Shown here one piece after another: positions 53,113 through 62,243 of a stretch of DNA of 64,000 bases. The DNA is taken from positions 1,426,001-1,490,000 of the forward strand of contig JAKGBX010000001.1 of the NCBI GenBank assembly GCA_021555075.1. Direction: 5' to 3'. Numbering within the stretch: position 1 is the first letter of the stretch; every line of letters begins with the position of its first letter. Both the position numbers and the translations under genes were made by a program. This DNA comes from Rhodobacteraceae bacterium LMO-JJ12. Lineage in GTDB: Bacteria > Pseudomonadota > Alphaproteobacteria > Rhodobacterales > Rhodobacteraceae. The notes under the pieces are model-generated. The model worked only from the letters and a program-made list of their open reading frames with translations. It was not told the origin of the DNA and ran no database searches.

Positions 53113-54447
53113 ATGCAGGTCACCGAGACCCTGAACGAAGGCCTCAAGCGCGCTTACAAACTGATGCTGACGGCGCAGGAACTGGACGACAAGGTCAACT
53201 CCAAGCTGGCCGAGGCGCAGCCTGAAGTCGAAATGAAGGGCTTCCGCAAGGGCAAGGTGCCTATGCCGATCCTGAAAAAGCAGTTTGGCGAGCGTATTCT
53301 TGGCGAAGCGATGCAGGAAAGCATCGATGCGGCCATGGGTAAGCATTTTGAAGATTCGGGCGACCGGCCCGCAGTTCAGCCCAAGATCGAAATGGTTGAT
53401 GGCGAAAACTGGAAAGAGGGTGACGATGTCACTGTCGAGATGTCGTATGAGGCGCTGCCCGAGATCCCTGACATGGACCTCAAGAGCGTAAAGCTTGAGA
53501 AGTTGGTGGTTAAGGCGGGCGAAGACGAGATCAAGGAAGCTCTGGAAAGCCTGGCCGAGTCGGCACAGGATTTCGAGTCGCGCAAGAAAGGCTCAAAAGC
53601 CAAGGATGGCGACCAGGTGGTGTTTGATTTTGTCGGCCGGGTTGATGGCGAAGCATTTGAAGGTGGTGCGGCGGAAGACTATCCGTTGGTGCTGGGTTCG
53701 GGTTCGTTCATTCCGGGCTTTGAAGAGCAGCTGGTTGGCTCCAAAGCGGGTGAAGAAAAAGACGTAACCGTGACCTTCCCCGAGGAATATCAGGCCGAGG
53801 CGCTGGCCGGGAAAGAGGCTGTTTTCTCTTGCACGATTAAAGACGTGAAAGAGCCCAAGGCCGCCGAAATCAACGACGAGATGGCCAAGAAATTCGGTGC
53901 CGAAGATCTGAAGGCATTGAAAGAGCAGGTCTCTGAGCGGCTTGAAGCGGAATATGCGGGGGCTGCGCGCGCAGTTATGAAACGCGCATTGCTCGACGCG
54001 TTGGACAAGGTTGTCAGCTTTGAGCTGCCGCCAAGCCTGGTTGAGGCCGAGGCCCAGCAGATCGCACATCAGCTGTGGCACGAGGAGCACCCGGAGGTGC
54101 AGGACCACAACCATGATGCGATCGAGACGACAGACGAGCACAAAGAGCTGGCCGAGCGCCGCGTGAAGCTGGGACTGTTGCTGGCCGAGATGGGCCAGAA
54201 GGCCGAGGTCGAGGTGACCGATGCCGAAATGACCCAAGCGATCATGAACCAGGCACGCCAGTATCCGGGCCAGGAACGTCAGTTCTTTGAATTCGTGCAG
54301 CAGAACCAGCAGATGCAGCAGCAATTGCGCGCCCCGATCTTCGAGGACAAGGTTGTCGATTATGCGTTCGAGTTGGCGACGGTGAAAGACAAGGAAGTCT
54401 CCAAGGACGACCTGCAAAAAGCCGTTGAGGCGCTGGACGACGAATAA
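53113..54447 (+). CDS. tig: Trigger factor
   Basis: This ribosome-bound chaperone meets nascent chains at the exit tunnel. The 444-residue protein has the ribosome-binding N-domain with the signature GFRKGKVPM (near residue 44), a central FKBP-type prolyl isomerase domain (about 160-240, containing [17 protein letters not shown]), and a helical C-terminal chaperone domain. The start [13 protein letters not shown] is that of the family. An intrinsic terminator follows at 54475-54499. Confidence 0.97.
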   Translation: MQVTETLNEGLKRAYKLMLTAQELDDKVNSKLAEAQPEVEMKGFRKGKVPMPILKKQFGERILGEAMQESIDAAMGKHFEDSGDRPAVQPKIEMVDGENWKEGDDVTVEMSYEALPEIPDMDLKSVKLEKLVVKAGEDEIKEALESLAESAQDFESRKKGSKAKDGDQVVFDFVGRVDGEAFEGGAAEDYPLVLGSGSFIPGFEEQLVGSKAGEEKDVTVTFPEEYQAEALAGKEAVFSCTIKDVKEPKAAEINDEMAKKFGAEDLKALKEQVSERLEAEYAGAARAVMKRALLDALDKVVSFELPPSLVEAEAQQIAHQLWHEEHPEVQDHNHDAIETTDEHKELAERRVKLGLLLAEMGQKAEVEVTDAEMTQAIMNQARQYPGQERQFFEFVQQNQQMQQQLRAPIFEDKVVDYAFELATVKDKEVSKDDLQKAVEALDDE

Positions 54448-54474
54448 GTCTCCTTCGGTCGCGAAGATTTGAAA

Positions 54475-54499
54475 GGCCGCCCTTTGGGGCGGTCTTTTT
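54475..54499 (+). terminator. Rho-independent terminator of tig
   Basis: A stem of CCGCCC and GGGCGG with a short TTTG-containing loop is followed by TCTTTTT. It ends 52 bases after the tig stop codon and just before the next gene, so tig is probably transcribed alone. Confidence 0.85.
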
Positions 54500-54536
54500 C
54501 GTTGGCGGGTGCAGAGGTTTGACGCAAGGTGGTCTT

Positions 54537-55502
54537 ATGGATTGGTTTGAAGAATTGTTTGGCTTTGCCGAAGTGAGTGCCGAGGTGGTGCGCGAAACAA
54601 TGCGTGTTGACGGCGCATGGATTGAAAGTTGCGCCAACGGGCGGTGGTTTCATTCCGGGCGGCTCAGACATGATACATTGGGCGAGATGCGACGAAGAAG
54701 GGTGAGCGGTCGCAAAGGGCGGCTGCGGTTGAGCGAAGTGGTGGGCGATGTGCGTGCCCTGCATGGTGATCCGGCCAATGCGGGGGCGGTTTTTCAGGTG
54801 GCGTCGCAATTCAACCTGCTGGAAATGATTTCTCCCGACGTGACGCCGGAACAGGGCGTCACCCGCTATAAGAGCGACCGGACGCAGGGCCCGGCCTGTG
54901 CCATGGCCTGTGCGGCGGGGACGGTGTATCGCAATCACCTTCTGGAGTTGGGGGGCGCACAAGGCCAGAGTGCGACGCGGCAATTAGATGGGCTTGACGC
55001 GCTGGGGGAGGCGCTTGGCAACGAAGATGGGCGGCTTTGGGAGATGCGCAATGGCTATGCACTGGCCACTTCGGAGGGGCTGGCCAAGGTGGCACAGTGG
55101 ATTGATGCGGGCAAGGGGGCGATGCTGCGTGATCTGATCCGGGTCGGGGTGCAGGAAGAGACCGAGGTGACGCTGCGTGGGGCGCACCATCGGGTGACGC
55201 AGGTCTATTGCTCTGCGATGCCGGTCGCCTATAGCGCGCAGAGTGTCGAGGCGTGGGAGCCGTTTGCGCGGCTGGCGCTGGAGGCGGGGTATGAGGCGAC
55301 GATGCTGGCGGCGCTGGGCGCTGAGGGGCCGGTTTACCTGACATTGCTGGGCGGTGGGGCATTTGGCAACCGGAGCGAATGGATTCTGGAGGCGTTGGAG
55401 CGGGCGTTGGAGATGTTTGGCGCGTATGATCTTGATGTGCGGATTGTGAGCTATGGCAGGGCAAGGTCTGAGCTGAAACCGCTTTTGGCGCGGTTTGAAT
55501 AG
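54537..55502 (+). CDS. Unrecognised 321-residue protein
   Basis: I do not recognise this protein with confidence. It is soluble, with no signal peptide or membrane helix. Notable conserved-looking segments are QFNLLEMISP, DRTQGPACAMACAAGTVYRN in the middle, and YLTLLGGGAFGNRSEWI near residue 280. The last loosely recalls the glycine loop of macrodomain (ADP-ribose-binding) proteins, and the asparagine-containing middle segment would fit such a fold, but this is a weak resemblance. The ATG at 54537 has AAGGTGG just ahead. It stands alone between the tig terminator and a convergent PLP-enzyme gene. Confidence 0.75.
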   Translation: MDWFEELFGFAEVSAEVVRETMRVDGAWIESCANGRWFHSGRLRHDTLGEMRRRRVSGRKGRLRLSEVVGDVRALHGDPANAGAVFQVASQFNLLEMISPDVTPEQGVTRYKSDRTQGPACAMACAAGTVYRNHLLELGGAQGQSATRQLDGLDALGEALGNEDGRLWEMRNGYALATSEGLAKVAQWIDAGKGAMLRDLIRVGVQEETEVTLRGAHHRVTQVYCSAMPVAYSAQSVEAWEPFARLALEAGYEATMLAALGAEGPVYLTLLGGGAFGNRSEWILEALERALEMFGAYDLDVRIVSYGRARSELKPLLARFE

Positions 55503-55600
55503 AGCATTTTGCAGTCGGTTTCAGGCGTGATTTGAATGCTATGGGTGCTACACAAACAGGCCGGATTTGAGGGGCGCTTTCCCCAAGGCTTTTGGTCTTT

Positions 55601-55628
55601 CCCCCGAGGTATTATAGGTCAGAGGAAG
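55601..55628 (+). repeat. Degenerate copy of the dispersed repeat
   Basis: This 28-base stretch, beginning CCCCCGAGGTATTATAGG, matches the repeat arm at 8499-8525 (reverse strand) at about 21 of 28 positions. It lies in the 129-bp gap between two convergent gene ends. The match could be chance, but its position downstream of genes is the same as for the better copies. Confidence 0.35.
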
Positions 55629-55631
55629 ACT

Positions 55632-56711
55632 TTAGAGGCTCTTGAGGGCGTTTGTGACGGCGGCGGTGAGGTGCTCTGTCGGCTCGACGCCGAATGACAG
55701 GCGCAGAAAACCGGGGGTGACCTGATCCCCCCATCGGGCGCGCCGATCACCCGAGGAATGCAGGCCGCCGAAGCTGGTGGTGGCGGCGAAACCGGCGTGG
55801 AGGAGAAAGCGGTCGGCGGTTTGGGCATCGGCAAAGGTGACGCCGATGAGGAACCCCTGATCGGTGGCTTGGGCGTGAGGCGCGGGATAGAGGATGTCGC
55901 GCGTGGCGGGGGAGGCTTGCAGCAAGGGAAGAATGGCCCGGGCGTTGGCGCACATGCGGGCGAGGCGCACTTCGAGGGTTTCCAGTCCGCGGATCAGCAG
56001 CCAGGCTTCTTGCGGGCCGGGGTTGAGGCCCATCAGGGTGCGTACCGACAGCACGCGTTCCATCAGGCGCGCATCGCGAGAGGCGACATGCCCCATCAGC
56101 AGGTCAGAATGGCCACCCATCGCCTTGGTATCGGACACGATCACCGCATCAGCGCCGAGTTCGAGAGGGTTTTGCAAAAGCGGAGTGCAGACCGTGTTGT
56201 CGACCACCAGTCTGGCGCCCGCGTCGCGGCAGGACTCGGCCAGAACCGCGATGTCGATCACCGTGAGGCCGGGGTTGGAGGGGGTTTCGATGATCACCAT
56301 GTCGAAGGCATCAAGCAGGGCGTGTTCAATCTGGGCCGCCGGGCAGGTGTCGCAGGACACGCCGAAGGGTTCCAGAATGTCGCTCAGCAGGTTGCGCGCG
56401 GCATAATATCCATCGGATAGGGCGAGCACGCGGTCGCCCTGTTTCAGCGCCGCCATGAGAAGCCCGGCATAGGCCCCCATGCCGGAGGGGAAGCTGAGGC
56501 AGGGCGCGCCTTCGAGCGCGGCGAGGCGGGTTTCCAGAGCTTCGAGAGTGGGCGAGTTGCTGCGGCCGTAGATGCGCGCGGGGTCGGGCTGATCGGGCAG
56601 GGAGAAGACCGAACTCATCACCAGCGGATCGGGCACGGGATCGCCGGGTGCGAGTGCCGCGGAGCGGGTGTGCAACATGTCATAGAAACGGGCGATGGGA
56701 TCTGTTGTCAT
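55632..56711 (-). CDS. Cys/Met-metabolism PLP-dependent transsulfuration enzyme
   Basis: This 359-residue fold-type I PLP enzyme belongs to the cystathionine gamma-synthase/beta-lyase family. It has the cofactor-binding YGRSNSPTLEALE, SFPSGMGAY, the aspartate in VDNTVCTP, and the PLP lysine in SDTKAMGGHSD. Family members act in cystathionine, homocysteine or methionine metabolism; which reaction is not decided by sequence. The start at 56711 (MTTDPIARFYDML) is chosen from homology; a long in-frame upstream stretch would overlap the divergent gene. The enzyme is somewhat shorter than typical members (about 390 residues). Confidence 0.88.
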   Translation of the reverse strand: MTTDPIARFYDMLHTRSAALAPGDPVPDPLVMSSVFSLPDQPDPARIYGRSNSPTLEALETRLAALEGAPCLSFPSGMGAYAGLLMAALKQGDRVLALSDGYYAARNLLSDILEPFGVSCDTCPAAQIEHALLDAFDMVIIETPSNPGLTVIDIAVLAESCRDAGARLVVDNTVCTPLLQNPLELGADAVIVSDTKAMGGHSDLLMGHVASRDARLMERVLSVRTLMGLNPGPQEAWLLIRGLETLEVRLARMCANARAILPLLQASPATRDILYPAPHAQATDQGFLIGVTFADAQTADRFLLHAGFAATTSFGGLHSSGDRRARWGDQVTPGFLRLSFGVEPTEHLTAAVTNALKSL

Positions 56712-56838
56712 CTCGTGACCTTGTGGTTGCCAGATCTGACTATGAGCAAAATGGCGCAGCGTCACAAGTCTTGGCGCGTTGACCGGCGGCAGGGGCGCGG
56801 GGCAGGTTGACGGCGTAAGCAAATCCAGGGAGCACGAC

Positions 56839-57258
56839 ATGGCGCATATCGGTTTTACGGGCGAAGAGTTCAACGCATTTCGCAATGTCCCACGAGAGGG
56901 GCCGATACATATGCTGAACCTTGTGGCGTTGCATGAGAAAGCGGAATATCCCGACGGACGCGAGGCGACGGGGGCAGAGGCCTATGCCGCTTATGGGCGC
57001 GAGACGGCGCATATCCTGGAGCGGTTGGGCGGGAGGATCGTCTGGCGCGGCAAGATGGAAGCGATGTTGATCGGGCCTCAGGACGGCGAGAATTGGGATG
57101 TTTGCTTTATTGCAGAATACCCATCTGTCGAGGCATTTGTGAGCATGATCAAGGACGCCGAATATCGTGAGGCGATGGTGCACCGCCAGGCGGCGGTGAA
57201 GGATTCCCGTCTCATCCGGATGGAACCGAAGGGTGGGGGCGAGAATTTTGGCGGCTGA
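56839..57258 (+). CDS. DUF1330 domain protein
   Basis: This 139-residue small alpha/beta protein of the dimeric ferredoxin-like (dabb) superfamily has the DUF1330 features PIHMLNLVALHE, a YAAYGRE segment and FIAEYPSVEAFVSMIKDAEYREA with HRQAAVKDSRLIRM. Function is unknown; members are often near oxidoreductases. I chose the ATG at 56839 with GGGAG eight bases upstream. It is divergent from the PLP enzyme and convergent with the P450 gene, 15 bp away. Confidence 0.85.
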   Translation: MAHIGFTGEEFNAFRNVPREGPIHMLNLVALHEKAEYPDGREATGAEAYAAYGRETAHILERLGGRIVWRGKMEAMLIGPQDGENWDVCFIAEYPSVEAFVSMIKDAEYREAMVHRQAAVKDSRLIRMEPKGGGENFGG

Positions 57259-57273
57259 CCAGCGTGTGCGCCC

Positions 57274-58485
57274 TTAGCGCACGCGCACCGGCAGAGACGC
57301 ATAGCCGCGAAAGCGGGCCAACGGCACCATTGAGCTTGGGCCATTGGCTGCAAGCCGAGGAAAGCGCTGTACGAACTTGCCAATTGCGATGCGGCCTTCG
57401 ATCCGCGCCAGCGTGGCGCCGAGACAGACATGGATGCCGGTAATGAAAGCGATGTGACGGTTGGGTTTGCGTGTGATGTCGACCTGGTCGGGATCGGGAA
57501 ACACCGCCGGATCGCGATTGGCGCCCGCAATCGAAGTGTGGATATAGGTGCCGGCGGGCAGGCGTTCACCTCCGGCGAGTTCGATCTCTTTGGCGGCGGT
57601 GCGATTGCCGATCTGAAGCGGGGATTGGACACGCAGGAACTCTTCCACCGCTGTGTCGATCAGTGTGGGCTCATCGCGCAGCAGGCGGTGCTGATCCGGC
57701 GCGTCCAGAAGCGTGCCGAGGGAATTGCCGACCAGGCTTGTGGTGGTTTCATGTCCGGCGTTGAGCAGGAAAATGCAATTCTGGATCAGCTCTTCCTGAG
57801 TCAGCCGACGGCCATCATATTCGCCAAAGATCAGTGCCTCGAGCACTTCGCCCTGATGTGCGCCTTCGGGGTTGGCGCGGCGATGGTCGATCAGATCGTT
57901 GAGGATCGCGGAGAATTCGGTAACGGCCGCGTTGCCCGCGTCCATCCGATCCTGTGGCACAACCGGATCAAGCGCGCCGAGAATGGCGAGCGAGAAATCG
58001 CGTAGCTTGGGGCGCAGGCTTTCCGGGATGCCCAGCATGAAGGAGATGATCTCGGTCGGGAGTACTTTGGCGAAGTGTTCGATCAGATCAAGCTCACCCA
58101 TATCCTCGACCCGGTCGAGCAGCCTGTCGACGATCGTGTCGATCAGTGGCTCGAACTCGGCCAGCTTGCGCGGGGTAAAGGCGCCGGAAATCAGCTTGCG
58201 CACCACGCTATGATAGGGCGGGTCGTTGAAGATTAGAGAGGTTGTGTGATGGGTGTGGAGCGGGCATTTGCCGAATTTGCGGCTGAATTCCTCGGTCTTG
58301 TCAGAGAGCATGTCGCGCGACTGGTAGACCTTGAGGCAGTCGGCATGGCGGGTCAGGAAGACCGAGCCGTCGGGATTGCGGTGCACCGGGTCTTCGGCGC
58401 GTAGGCGGTGTAATGTGGGATAGGGATCGGCGATAAATTCGGGGCCGATGCCCATCAAATCGAAATCAAGGATATTGCCGTCCAT
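57274..58485 (-). CDS. Cytochrome P450
   Basis: This 403-residue soluble bacterial P450 mono-oxygenase has the oxygen-binding helix AGHETTTS, the ExxR motif in EEFLRV, and the heme loop FITGIHVCLG with the axial thiolate Cys354. All hallmark residues are present. The substrate is unknown, and no ferredoxin or reductase gene is adjacent. The ATG at 58485 has GGGAGG eight bases upstream. It lies 67 bp downstream of the transglycosylase gene on the same strand. Confidence 0.95.
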   Translation of the reverse strand: MDGNILDFDLMGIGPEFIADPYPTLHRLRAEDPVHRNPDGSVFLTRHADCLKVYQSRDMLSDKTEEFSRKFGKCPLHTHHTTSLIFNDPPYHSVVRKLISGAFTPRKLAEFEPLIDTIVDRLLDRVEDMGELDLIEHFAKVLPTEIISFMLGIPESLRPKLRDFSLAILGALDPVVPQDRMDAGNAAVTEFSAILNDLIDHRRANPEGAHQGEVLEALIFGEYDGRRLTQEELIQNCIFLLNAGHETTTSLVGNSLGTLLDAPDQHRLLRDEPTLIDTAVEEFLRVQSPLQIGNRTAAKEIELAGGERLPAGTYIHTSIAGANRDPAVFPDPDQVDITRKPNRHIAFITGIHVCLGATLARIEGRIAIGKFVQRFPRLAANGPSSMVPLARFRGYASLPVRVR

Positions 58486-58552
58486 TTGCGCCTCCCGGAA
58501 CCATAGCTCCAAAATATAGTAAGAAGACTTACGATTAAGCGCAAGTGACGTG

Positions 58553-59032
58553 TCAGCTTCGCAAGCCGGTTTCCTTCAGAAGCCCGAGCCGTTTGGCTTC
58601 GTAGTAATATCCGCGCGCATACCACATCACCGCCTCGTCGATATTGCCTCCCGAGACCAGCCAAGCGCCGCGCAGGTATTTGCCGGCAAATTGCAGGTTC
58701 ACGTTGGGATCGAGAAGATCGGAGGGTTTGCCGCGAAAGCCCATGGAACGTGCGGTTTGTGGCAGGATTTGCAGGAGGCCATAGTAGGGACCGTTACGCG
58801 CCCAGGGACGGTGGGTGCTTTCGCGCACGGCTTGGCGATGCACCAGCTTGCGCGGGATTTCGTAGTGATCGGCCCATTTGTTGATCAGGGCGCGCAATTC
58901 GGGTGTTTCATTGGGATAGAGCGGCGGATTGAAGCGGTTGGGCGCAGGAGCGGTGGCGCGGGTGGAGCCGCAGCTTGCCAAGGGCAGGACACAGAGCGTG
59001 AGAAAGAAGTTTCTTCTGGTCGTGATGCACAT
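58553..59032 (-). CDS. Lytic transglycosylase lipoprotein (SLT family)
   Basis: This 159-residue protein starts with a signal peptide and lipobox (LCVLPLASC), so it is probably anchored in a membrane. A small SLT domain follows, with the catalytic glutamate in AVRESTHRPWARNG and the YGLLQILPQTARSMG motif. Such enzymes cut peptidoglycan glycan strands. The start at 59032 (MCITTRRNFFLTL) gives a proper signal peptide. It is upstream of the P450 gene but there is no functional link. Confidence 0.88.
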   Translation of the reverse strand: MCITTRRNFFLTLCVLPLASCGSTRATAPAPNRFNPPLYPNETPELRALINKWADHYEIPRKLVHRQAVRESTHRPWARNGPYYGLLQILPQTARSMGFRGKPSDLLDPNVNLQFAGKYLRGAWLVSGGNIDEAVMWYARGYYYEAKRLGLLKETGLRS

Positions 59033-59248
59033 GGGGCCGTCCCTGATGGTTTCTGCCACTGATGTGCCCCAGGTTGTCGCCTCGGGTAAAGGGGGGTGAC
59101 GAGGCGCGCGCGGGAAGTTGCGCATCCGCAAATGATCTGAGCAGGACGCCGAAATCTCACGAAAAGCGTTTGCAGGCGTGCGCATGCGATTGTTTCTGTT
59201 TCGTAGACCGAAGAAGGCTTCTCTGCTAGCGTTTTAGAAAACAATAAC

Positions 59249-59923
59249 ATGAGGCTTGAAATGGCATTACCTGAGAGTCCGATTTCGCATCTGGTTTCTT
59301 TGGCCAAACAGGAGAGTTGTGAGGCATTCAAGGAGCAGATGGAGCAATCCATGCTGTTTCCCAAACAAGTCCAGAACAGGAGATACTGCATTCGCCGGGC
59401 AATCCGCAATGATCTGTCCGACGGGCTTTTCATCGAATTGGGCGTGGCTGGCGGGGCCGGGTGCCGCCTGTTTGGAAATGCGTTGTCACATGTTGGAAAG
59501 ACAGTTTCAGGCTTTGACAGTTTCGAAGGGCTCGAGGAGGACTGGACAGGCAAGGAAACCGGACGTGCCGCCGGGGCCTTCACTCAAGGGGGCGAATTAC
59601 CGGGGGTTCCGGACAACGTAACCTTGATCAAGGGAATGGTGCAGGACACGCTGCCGGCCTATCTCAAGGAAACGGGGAAGGCGCCGTTTTCCTTTGTTCA
59701 TATGGACATGGACACCTATACGCCGACCCGTTTCGCGCTGGACGCTATTCGGCCCCGGCTGACCAAGGGCAGCATCATCCTGTTTGATGAGCTTTACGGT
59801 TATCCGGGCTGGCGGCATCATGAATACAAGGCGCTGAGCGAAACACTTGATCCTGAAAGCTATCAGTTCATTTCATTTTCGTTTGAAAGCGTTGCGATCG
59901 AGATGCTGAGAAAGCCGAAGTGA
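59249..59923 (+). CDS. Class I SAM-dependent methyltransferase (TylF-like)
   Basis: This 224-residue protein has the SAM-binding segment LFIELGVAGGAGCRLF, an acidic FDSFEGLEEDW motif, and the FVHMDMDTYTPT and GSIILFDELYGYPGWRHHE blocks typical of TylF/macrocin O-methyltransferase and related families. That places it among enzymes modifying sugars or other small molecules; the substrate is unknown. The start may be the ATG at 59249 or the one at 59261. It ends at a bidirectional terminator shared with the ribosomal operon. Confidence 0.82.
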   Translation: MRLEMALPESPISHLVSLAKQESCEAFKEQMEQSMLFPKQVQNRRYCIRRAIRNDLSDGLFIELGVAGGAGCRLFGNALSHVGKTVSGFDSFEGLEEDWTGKETGRAAGAFTQGGELPGVPDNVTLIKGMVQDTLPAYLKETGKAPFSFVHMDMDTYTPTRFALDAIRPRLTKGSIILFDELYGYPGWRHHEYKALSETLDPESYQFISFSFESVAIEMLRKPK

Positions 59924-59931
59924 CCATGCAA

Positions 59932-59962
59932 GAAAGGCCGCACCCTAAGGTGCGACCTTTCA
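59932..59962. terminator. Bidirectional terminator between the methyltransferase gene and rplI
   Basis: A stem of AAAGG-c-CGCACC and GGTGCG-a-CCTTT with a CTAA loop lies between two convergent genes. Short T-rich stretches follow on both strands, so it can serve either side. Confidence 0.75.
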
Positions 59963-59985
59963 ATTTGTCACGAAAGCGTTGAAGC

Positions 59986-60621
59986 TCAGGCTTCGTCGTC
60001 TTCGGCGGGTGCCTCGTCTTCGATTTCGACACCGGCGGCTTCGGCCAGATCATCATCATCCGACGCGGCAGCGCCGAGATCGTCAAACAGCTCGGCAATC
60101 TCGAAATCGGCGGCGGCTTCTTCTTCCGCAGCCAATTCCTGGATCGATTTGCCCGACGCTTGCAGTTCGGCTTCTTCAACCGAGCGCGCGACGTTCAGTA
60201 TGATGGTCACATCGACTTCCGGGTGCAACAGCACATGAACGTCGTGCAGGCCGAGATCCTTGATCGGACGGGCGAGAACCACCTGTTTGCGGTCGACCGA
60301 GAAGCCCTCTTCCGAGGCGGCATCGGCGGCGTCACGGGTGGTGACTGAACCGTAAAGCGCGCCGGCATCGGAGGCCGACCGAATCACGACGAACTGCTGG
60401 CCATCAAGTTTGGCAGCCAGGGATTCGGCTTCTGCCTTGGTTTCGAGGTTGCGCGCTTCAAGTTGGGCCTTCTGGCCTTCAAAGCTTGCTACATTGGCCT
60501 CGGAGGCGGTCAGCGCCTTGCCTTGGGGCAGGAGGAAGTTGCGGGCGTATCCGGCTTTGACATCGACGACGTCGCCCATCTGGCCAAGCTTGGCCACGCG
60601 TTCAAGTAGGATAACTTGCAT
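59986..60621 (-). CDS. rplI: 50S ribosomal protein L9 with acidic C-terminal tail
   Basis: This is the large-subunit protein L9, starting [19 protein letters not shown], with the signature GYARNFLLP near residue 24. The N-domain, long helix and C-domain fill about 150 residues, as usual. About 60 further residues are a low-complexity Ala/Glu/Asp tail ending AEDDEA. Such tails occur in other alphaproteobacterial L9 proteins. It is the last gene of the rpsF-rpsR-rplI operon, 12 bp after rpsR. Confidence 0.97.
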   Translation of the reverse strand: MQVILLERVAKLGQMGDVVDVKAGYARNFLLPQGKALTASEANVASFEGQKAQLEARNLETKAEAESLAAKLDGQQFVVIRSASDAGALYGSVTTRDAADAASEEGFSVDRKQVVLARPIKDLGLHDVHVLLHPEVDVTIILNVARSVEEAELQASGKSIQELAAEEEAAADFEIAELFDDLGAAASDDDDLAEAAGVEIEDEAPAEDDEA

Positions 60622-60633
60622 GTTCTGTGCTCC

Positions 60634-60861
60634 TTACTTCACGGCGTAGGGCAGAAGGGCGAGGAAGCGGGCGCGTTTGATGGCGCGGGCAAGTTCCCGT
60701 TGCTTCTTGGCCGATACGGCGGTGATACGGGACGGCACGATCTTGCCACGCTCGGAAATGTAGCGTTGCAGCAGTTTCGTGTCCTTATAGTCGATCTTCG
60801 GCGCATTATCACCCGAGAACGGGCAGACCTTGCGGCGGCGGAAAAACGGTTTTGCAGCCAT
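60634..60861 (-). CDS. rpsR: 30S ribosomal protein S18
   Basis: This is the 75-residue small-subunit protein S18. It has the signature [20 protein letters not shown] and a basic N-terminus ([17 protein letters not shown]). It lies between rpsF and rplI, the conserved bacterial order, and has a single cysteine in the N-terminal part. Confidence 0.98.
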
Positions 60862-60887
60862 GGTTTATTGTCCTTTCTTCGAGGGGA

Positions 60888-61241
60888 TCAGCGGCGTTCG
60901 CGACGGGTGTCGCGTTCGTCACGTTTCTGCATCTGAACCGAGGGGCCTTCGACGTGCTCGTCGACCTTGATGGTCAAGACGCGCATCACATCATCATGCA
61001 GACGCATCAGGCGTTCCATTTCCTGTACAGCCGCCGCCGGTGCGTCGGAGCGCAGGAAGGCATAGTGGCCCTTGCGGTTCTTGTTGATCTTGTAGGCCAT
61101 CGTTTTGACGCCCCAATACTCATGGTCAACCAGCTTGCCGCCGTTGTCCGCGAGGACGGTGCCAAAATGTTCGATCAATCCCTCGGCCTGGGTGTTGGAA
61201 AGATCCTGGCGCGAGATGAATACATGCTCATAAAGCGGCAT
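60888..61241 (-). CDS. rpsF: 30S ribosomal protein S6
   Basis: This 117-residue small-subunit protein binds 16S rRNA with S18. The start MPLYEHVFISRQDLS is typical for alphaproteobacteria, and the KNRKGHYAFL segment is conserved. The C-terminus is a charged tail (KRDERDTRRERR). The ATG at 61241 has a GGGA ribosome-binding site eight bases ahead. It is the first gene of the operon; the promoter must lie in the 341-bp gap upstream. Confidence 0.97.
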   Translation of the reverse strand: MPLYEHVFISRQDLSNTQAEGLIEHFGTVLADNGGKLVDHEYWGVKTMAYKINKNRKGHYAFLRSDAPAAAVQEMERLMRLHDDVMRVLTIKVDEHVEGPSVQMQKRDERDTRRERR

Positions 61242-61582
61242 GTGCATTCCCTTCATTTAAGGCGCATTTCATAGGAGGGGCCCTGAGATCTTTCGCGGCT
61301 CCTCCACGAGAGACTGCGCGGTTTGCATAGTTGCGAAAGATTGCGGGGCAATACGATGCTTTGGCCCGGGGCGCAAGCACCGTGACGAATTTGGGCGAAA
61401 AGGCCGCGTTGTGCGGTGCGAGTGCAGCGATACGTGGCAAGCCGTGTGCCACGTTGCTGCCGCAATTTGTCGGAATTTAATCAAAATTGCACCCAATTGC
61501 CGACGCTTTGTAATCGGAGGGTCAATGTAATCAAGGGGTCACTTCAATTGATCCGGTTGCGAGAATAGGAAGGACTAGGACA
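61242..61582. other. Divergent gap upstream of rpsF and a small membrane protein gene
   Basis: No gene is visible in these 341 bp. A tandem direct repeat, GTAATC-N3-GGGTCA (61510-61524 and 61527-61541), with a 17-base period, lies 42-73 bases upstream of the membrane protein start and is a candidate regulator site. Promoters for rpsF and for the plus-strand gene must lie here but are not clear by eye. Confidence 0.5.
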
Positions 61583-62068
61583 ATGGTTGCCATACCTGAT
61601 TTCATGGAAGTTTCCGACGGTAATAGCCATGCCATCGAAGGTCATGCCACCAGCGGCGCTCTGTCTGGTTTTCTGGGTGCGGTTCTTTGCGTGGTGGCCC
61701 TTGGCTTGTGGCTGGTGCCAGGAGCGAATTTCGATCCGGCGCTGATGCTGATCAAGCTGGGTCTTTCGATTTTCTGCATGATTGGCGGTTCCATGTGTCT
61801 GGTAGCGGCGCGCCGCGATACACACCCAGAGGTCGAGCTTGATGCCCGCCGCAGCATCCTGCGTATCCTGGAGAGAAATGCCCGTGGCCGCGTCGAAAGT
61901 GCTATGGAAGTGTCTTATGACGATCTGAGCGAAGTGGATTTTCGCGATGGCATGCTGATTGCCCGCGACCATCACGGGCGCACGGTTGTCGAGATGCCGG
62001 TAGAAAACGCAGGCGATCTTGATGAGATCCGCGCCGCACTTGGTCCGGCGTTTAGCCGCGCCGCCTGA
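61583..62068 (+). CDS. Small membrane protein of unknown function
   Basis: This 161-residue protein has two hydrophobic segments (about residues 26-46 and 53-75), giving a two-helix inner-membrane protein, and a soluble C-terminal half with a beta-rich look (ILRILERNARGR, VDFRDGMLIARDHHGRTVVE). I do not recognise the family; the C-terminal half could be a PH-like fold, but that is weak. A perfect 14-bp terminator follows, so it is transcribed alone. Confidence 0.75.
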   Translation: MVAIPDFMEVSDGNSHAIEGHATSGALSGFLGAVLCVVALGLWLVPGANFDPALMLIKLGLSIFCMIGGSMCLVAARRDTHPEVELDARRSILRILERNARGRVESAMEVSYDDLSEVDFRDGMLIARDHHGRTVVEMPVENAGDLDEIRAALGPAFSRAA

Positions 62069-62105
62069 TTTTACTGCCCTGCAAAGGGCACCCATTTCCA
62101 AGGCC

Positions 62106-62139
62106 AAAACGCCGACCTTTTTTTGAAGGTCGGCGTTTT
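62106..62139. terminator. Strong rho-independent terminator
   Basis: A perfect 14-bp stem (AAAACGCCGACCTT with its complement) has a 6-base loop. The arms end in A- and T-runs, so it can act in both directions. It follows the small membrane protein gene by 37 bp and separates it from fabD. Confidence 0.9.
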
Positions 62140-62243
62140 GTCATTTACGGACAGAGGCGGCGGGCGGGCAAGCTCTGGCTTGGCGTTGCACTGGCGCGCG
62201 TGGCGCGCTATCCCGGCGCAGGGACAATAAACGGGAGAGCCAG

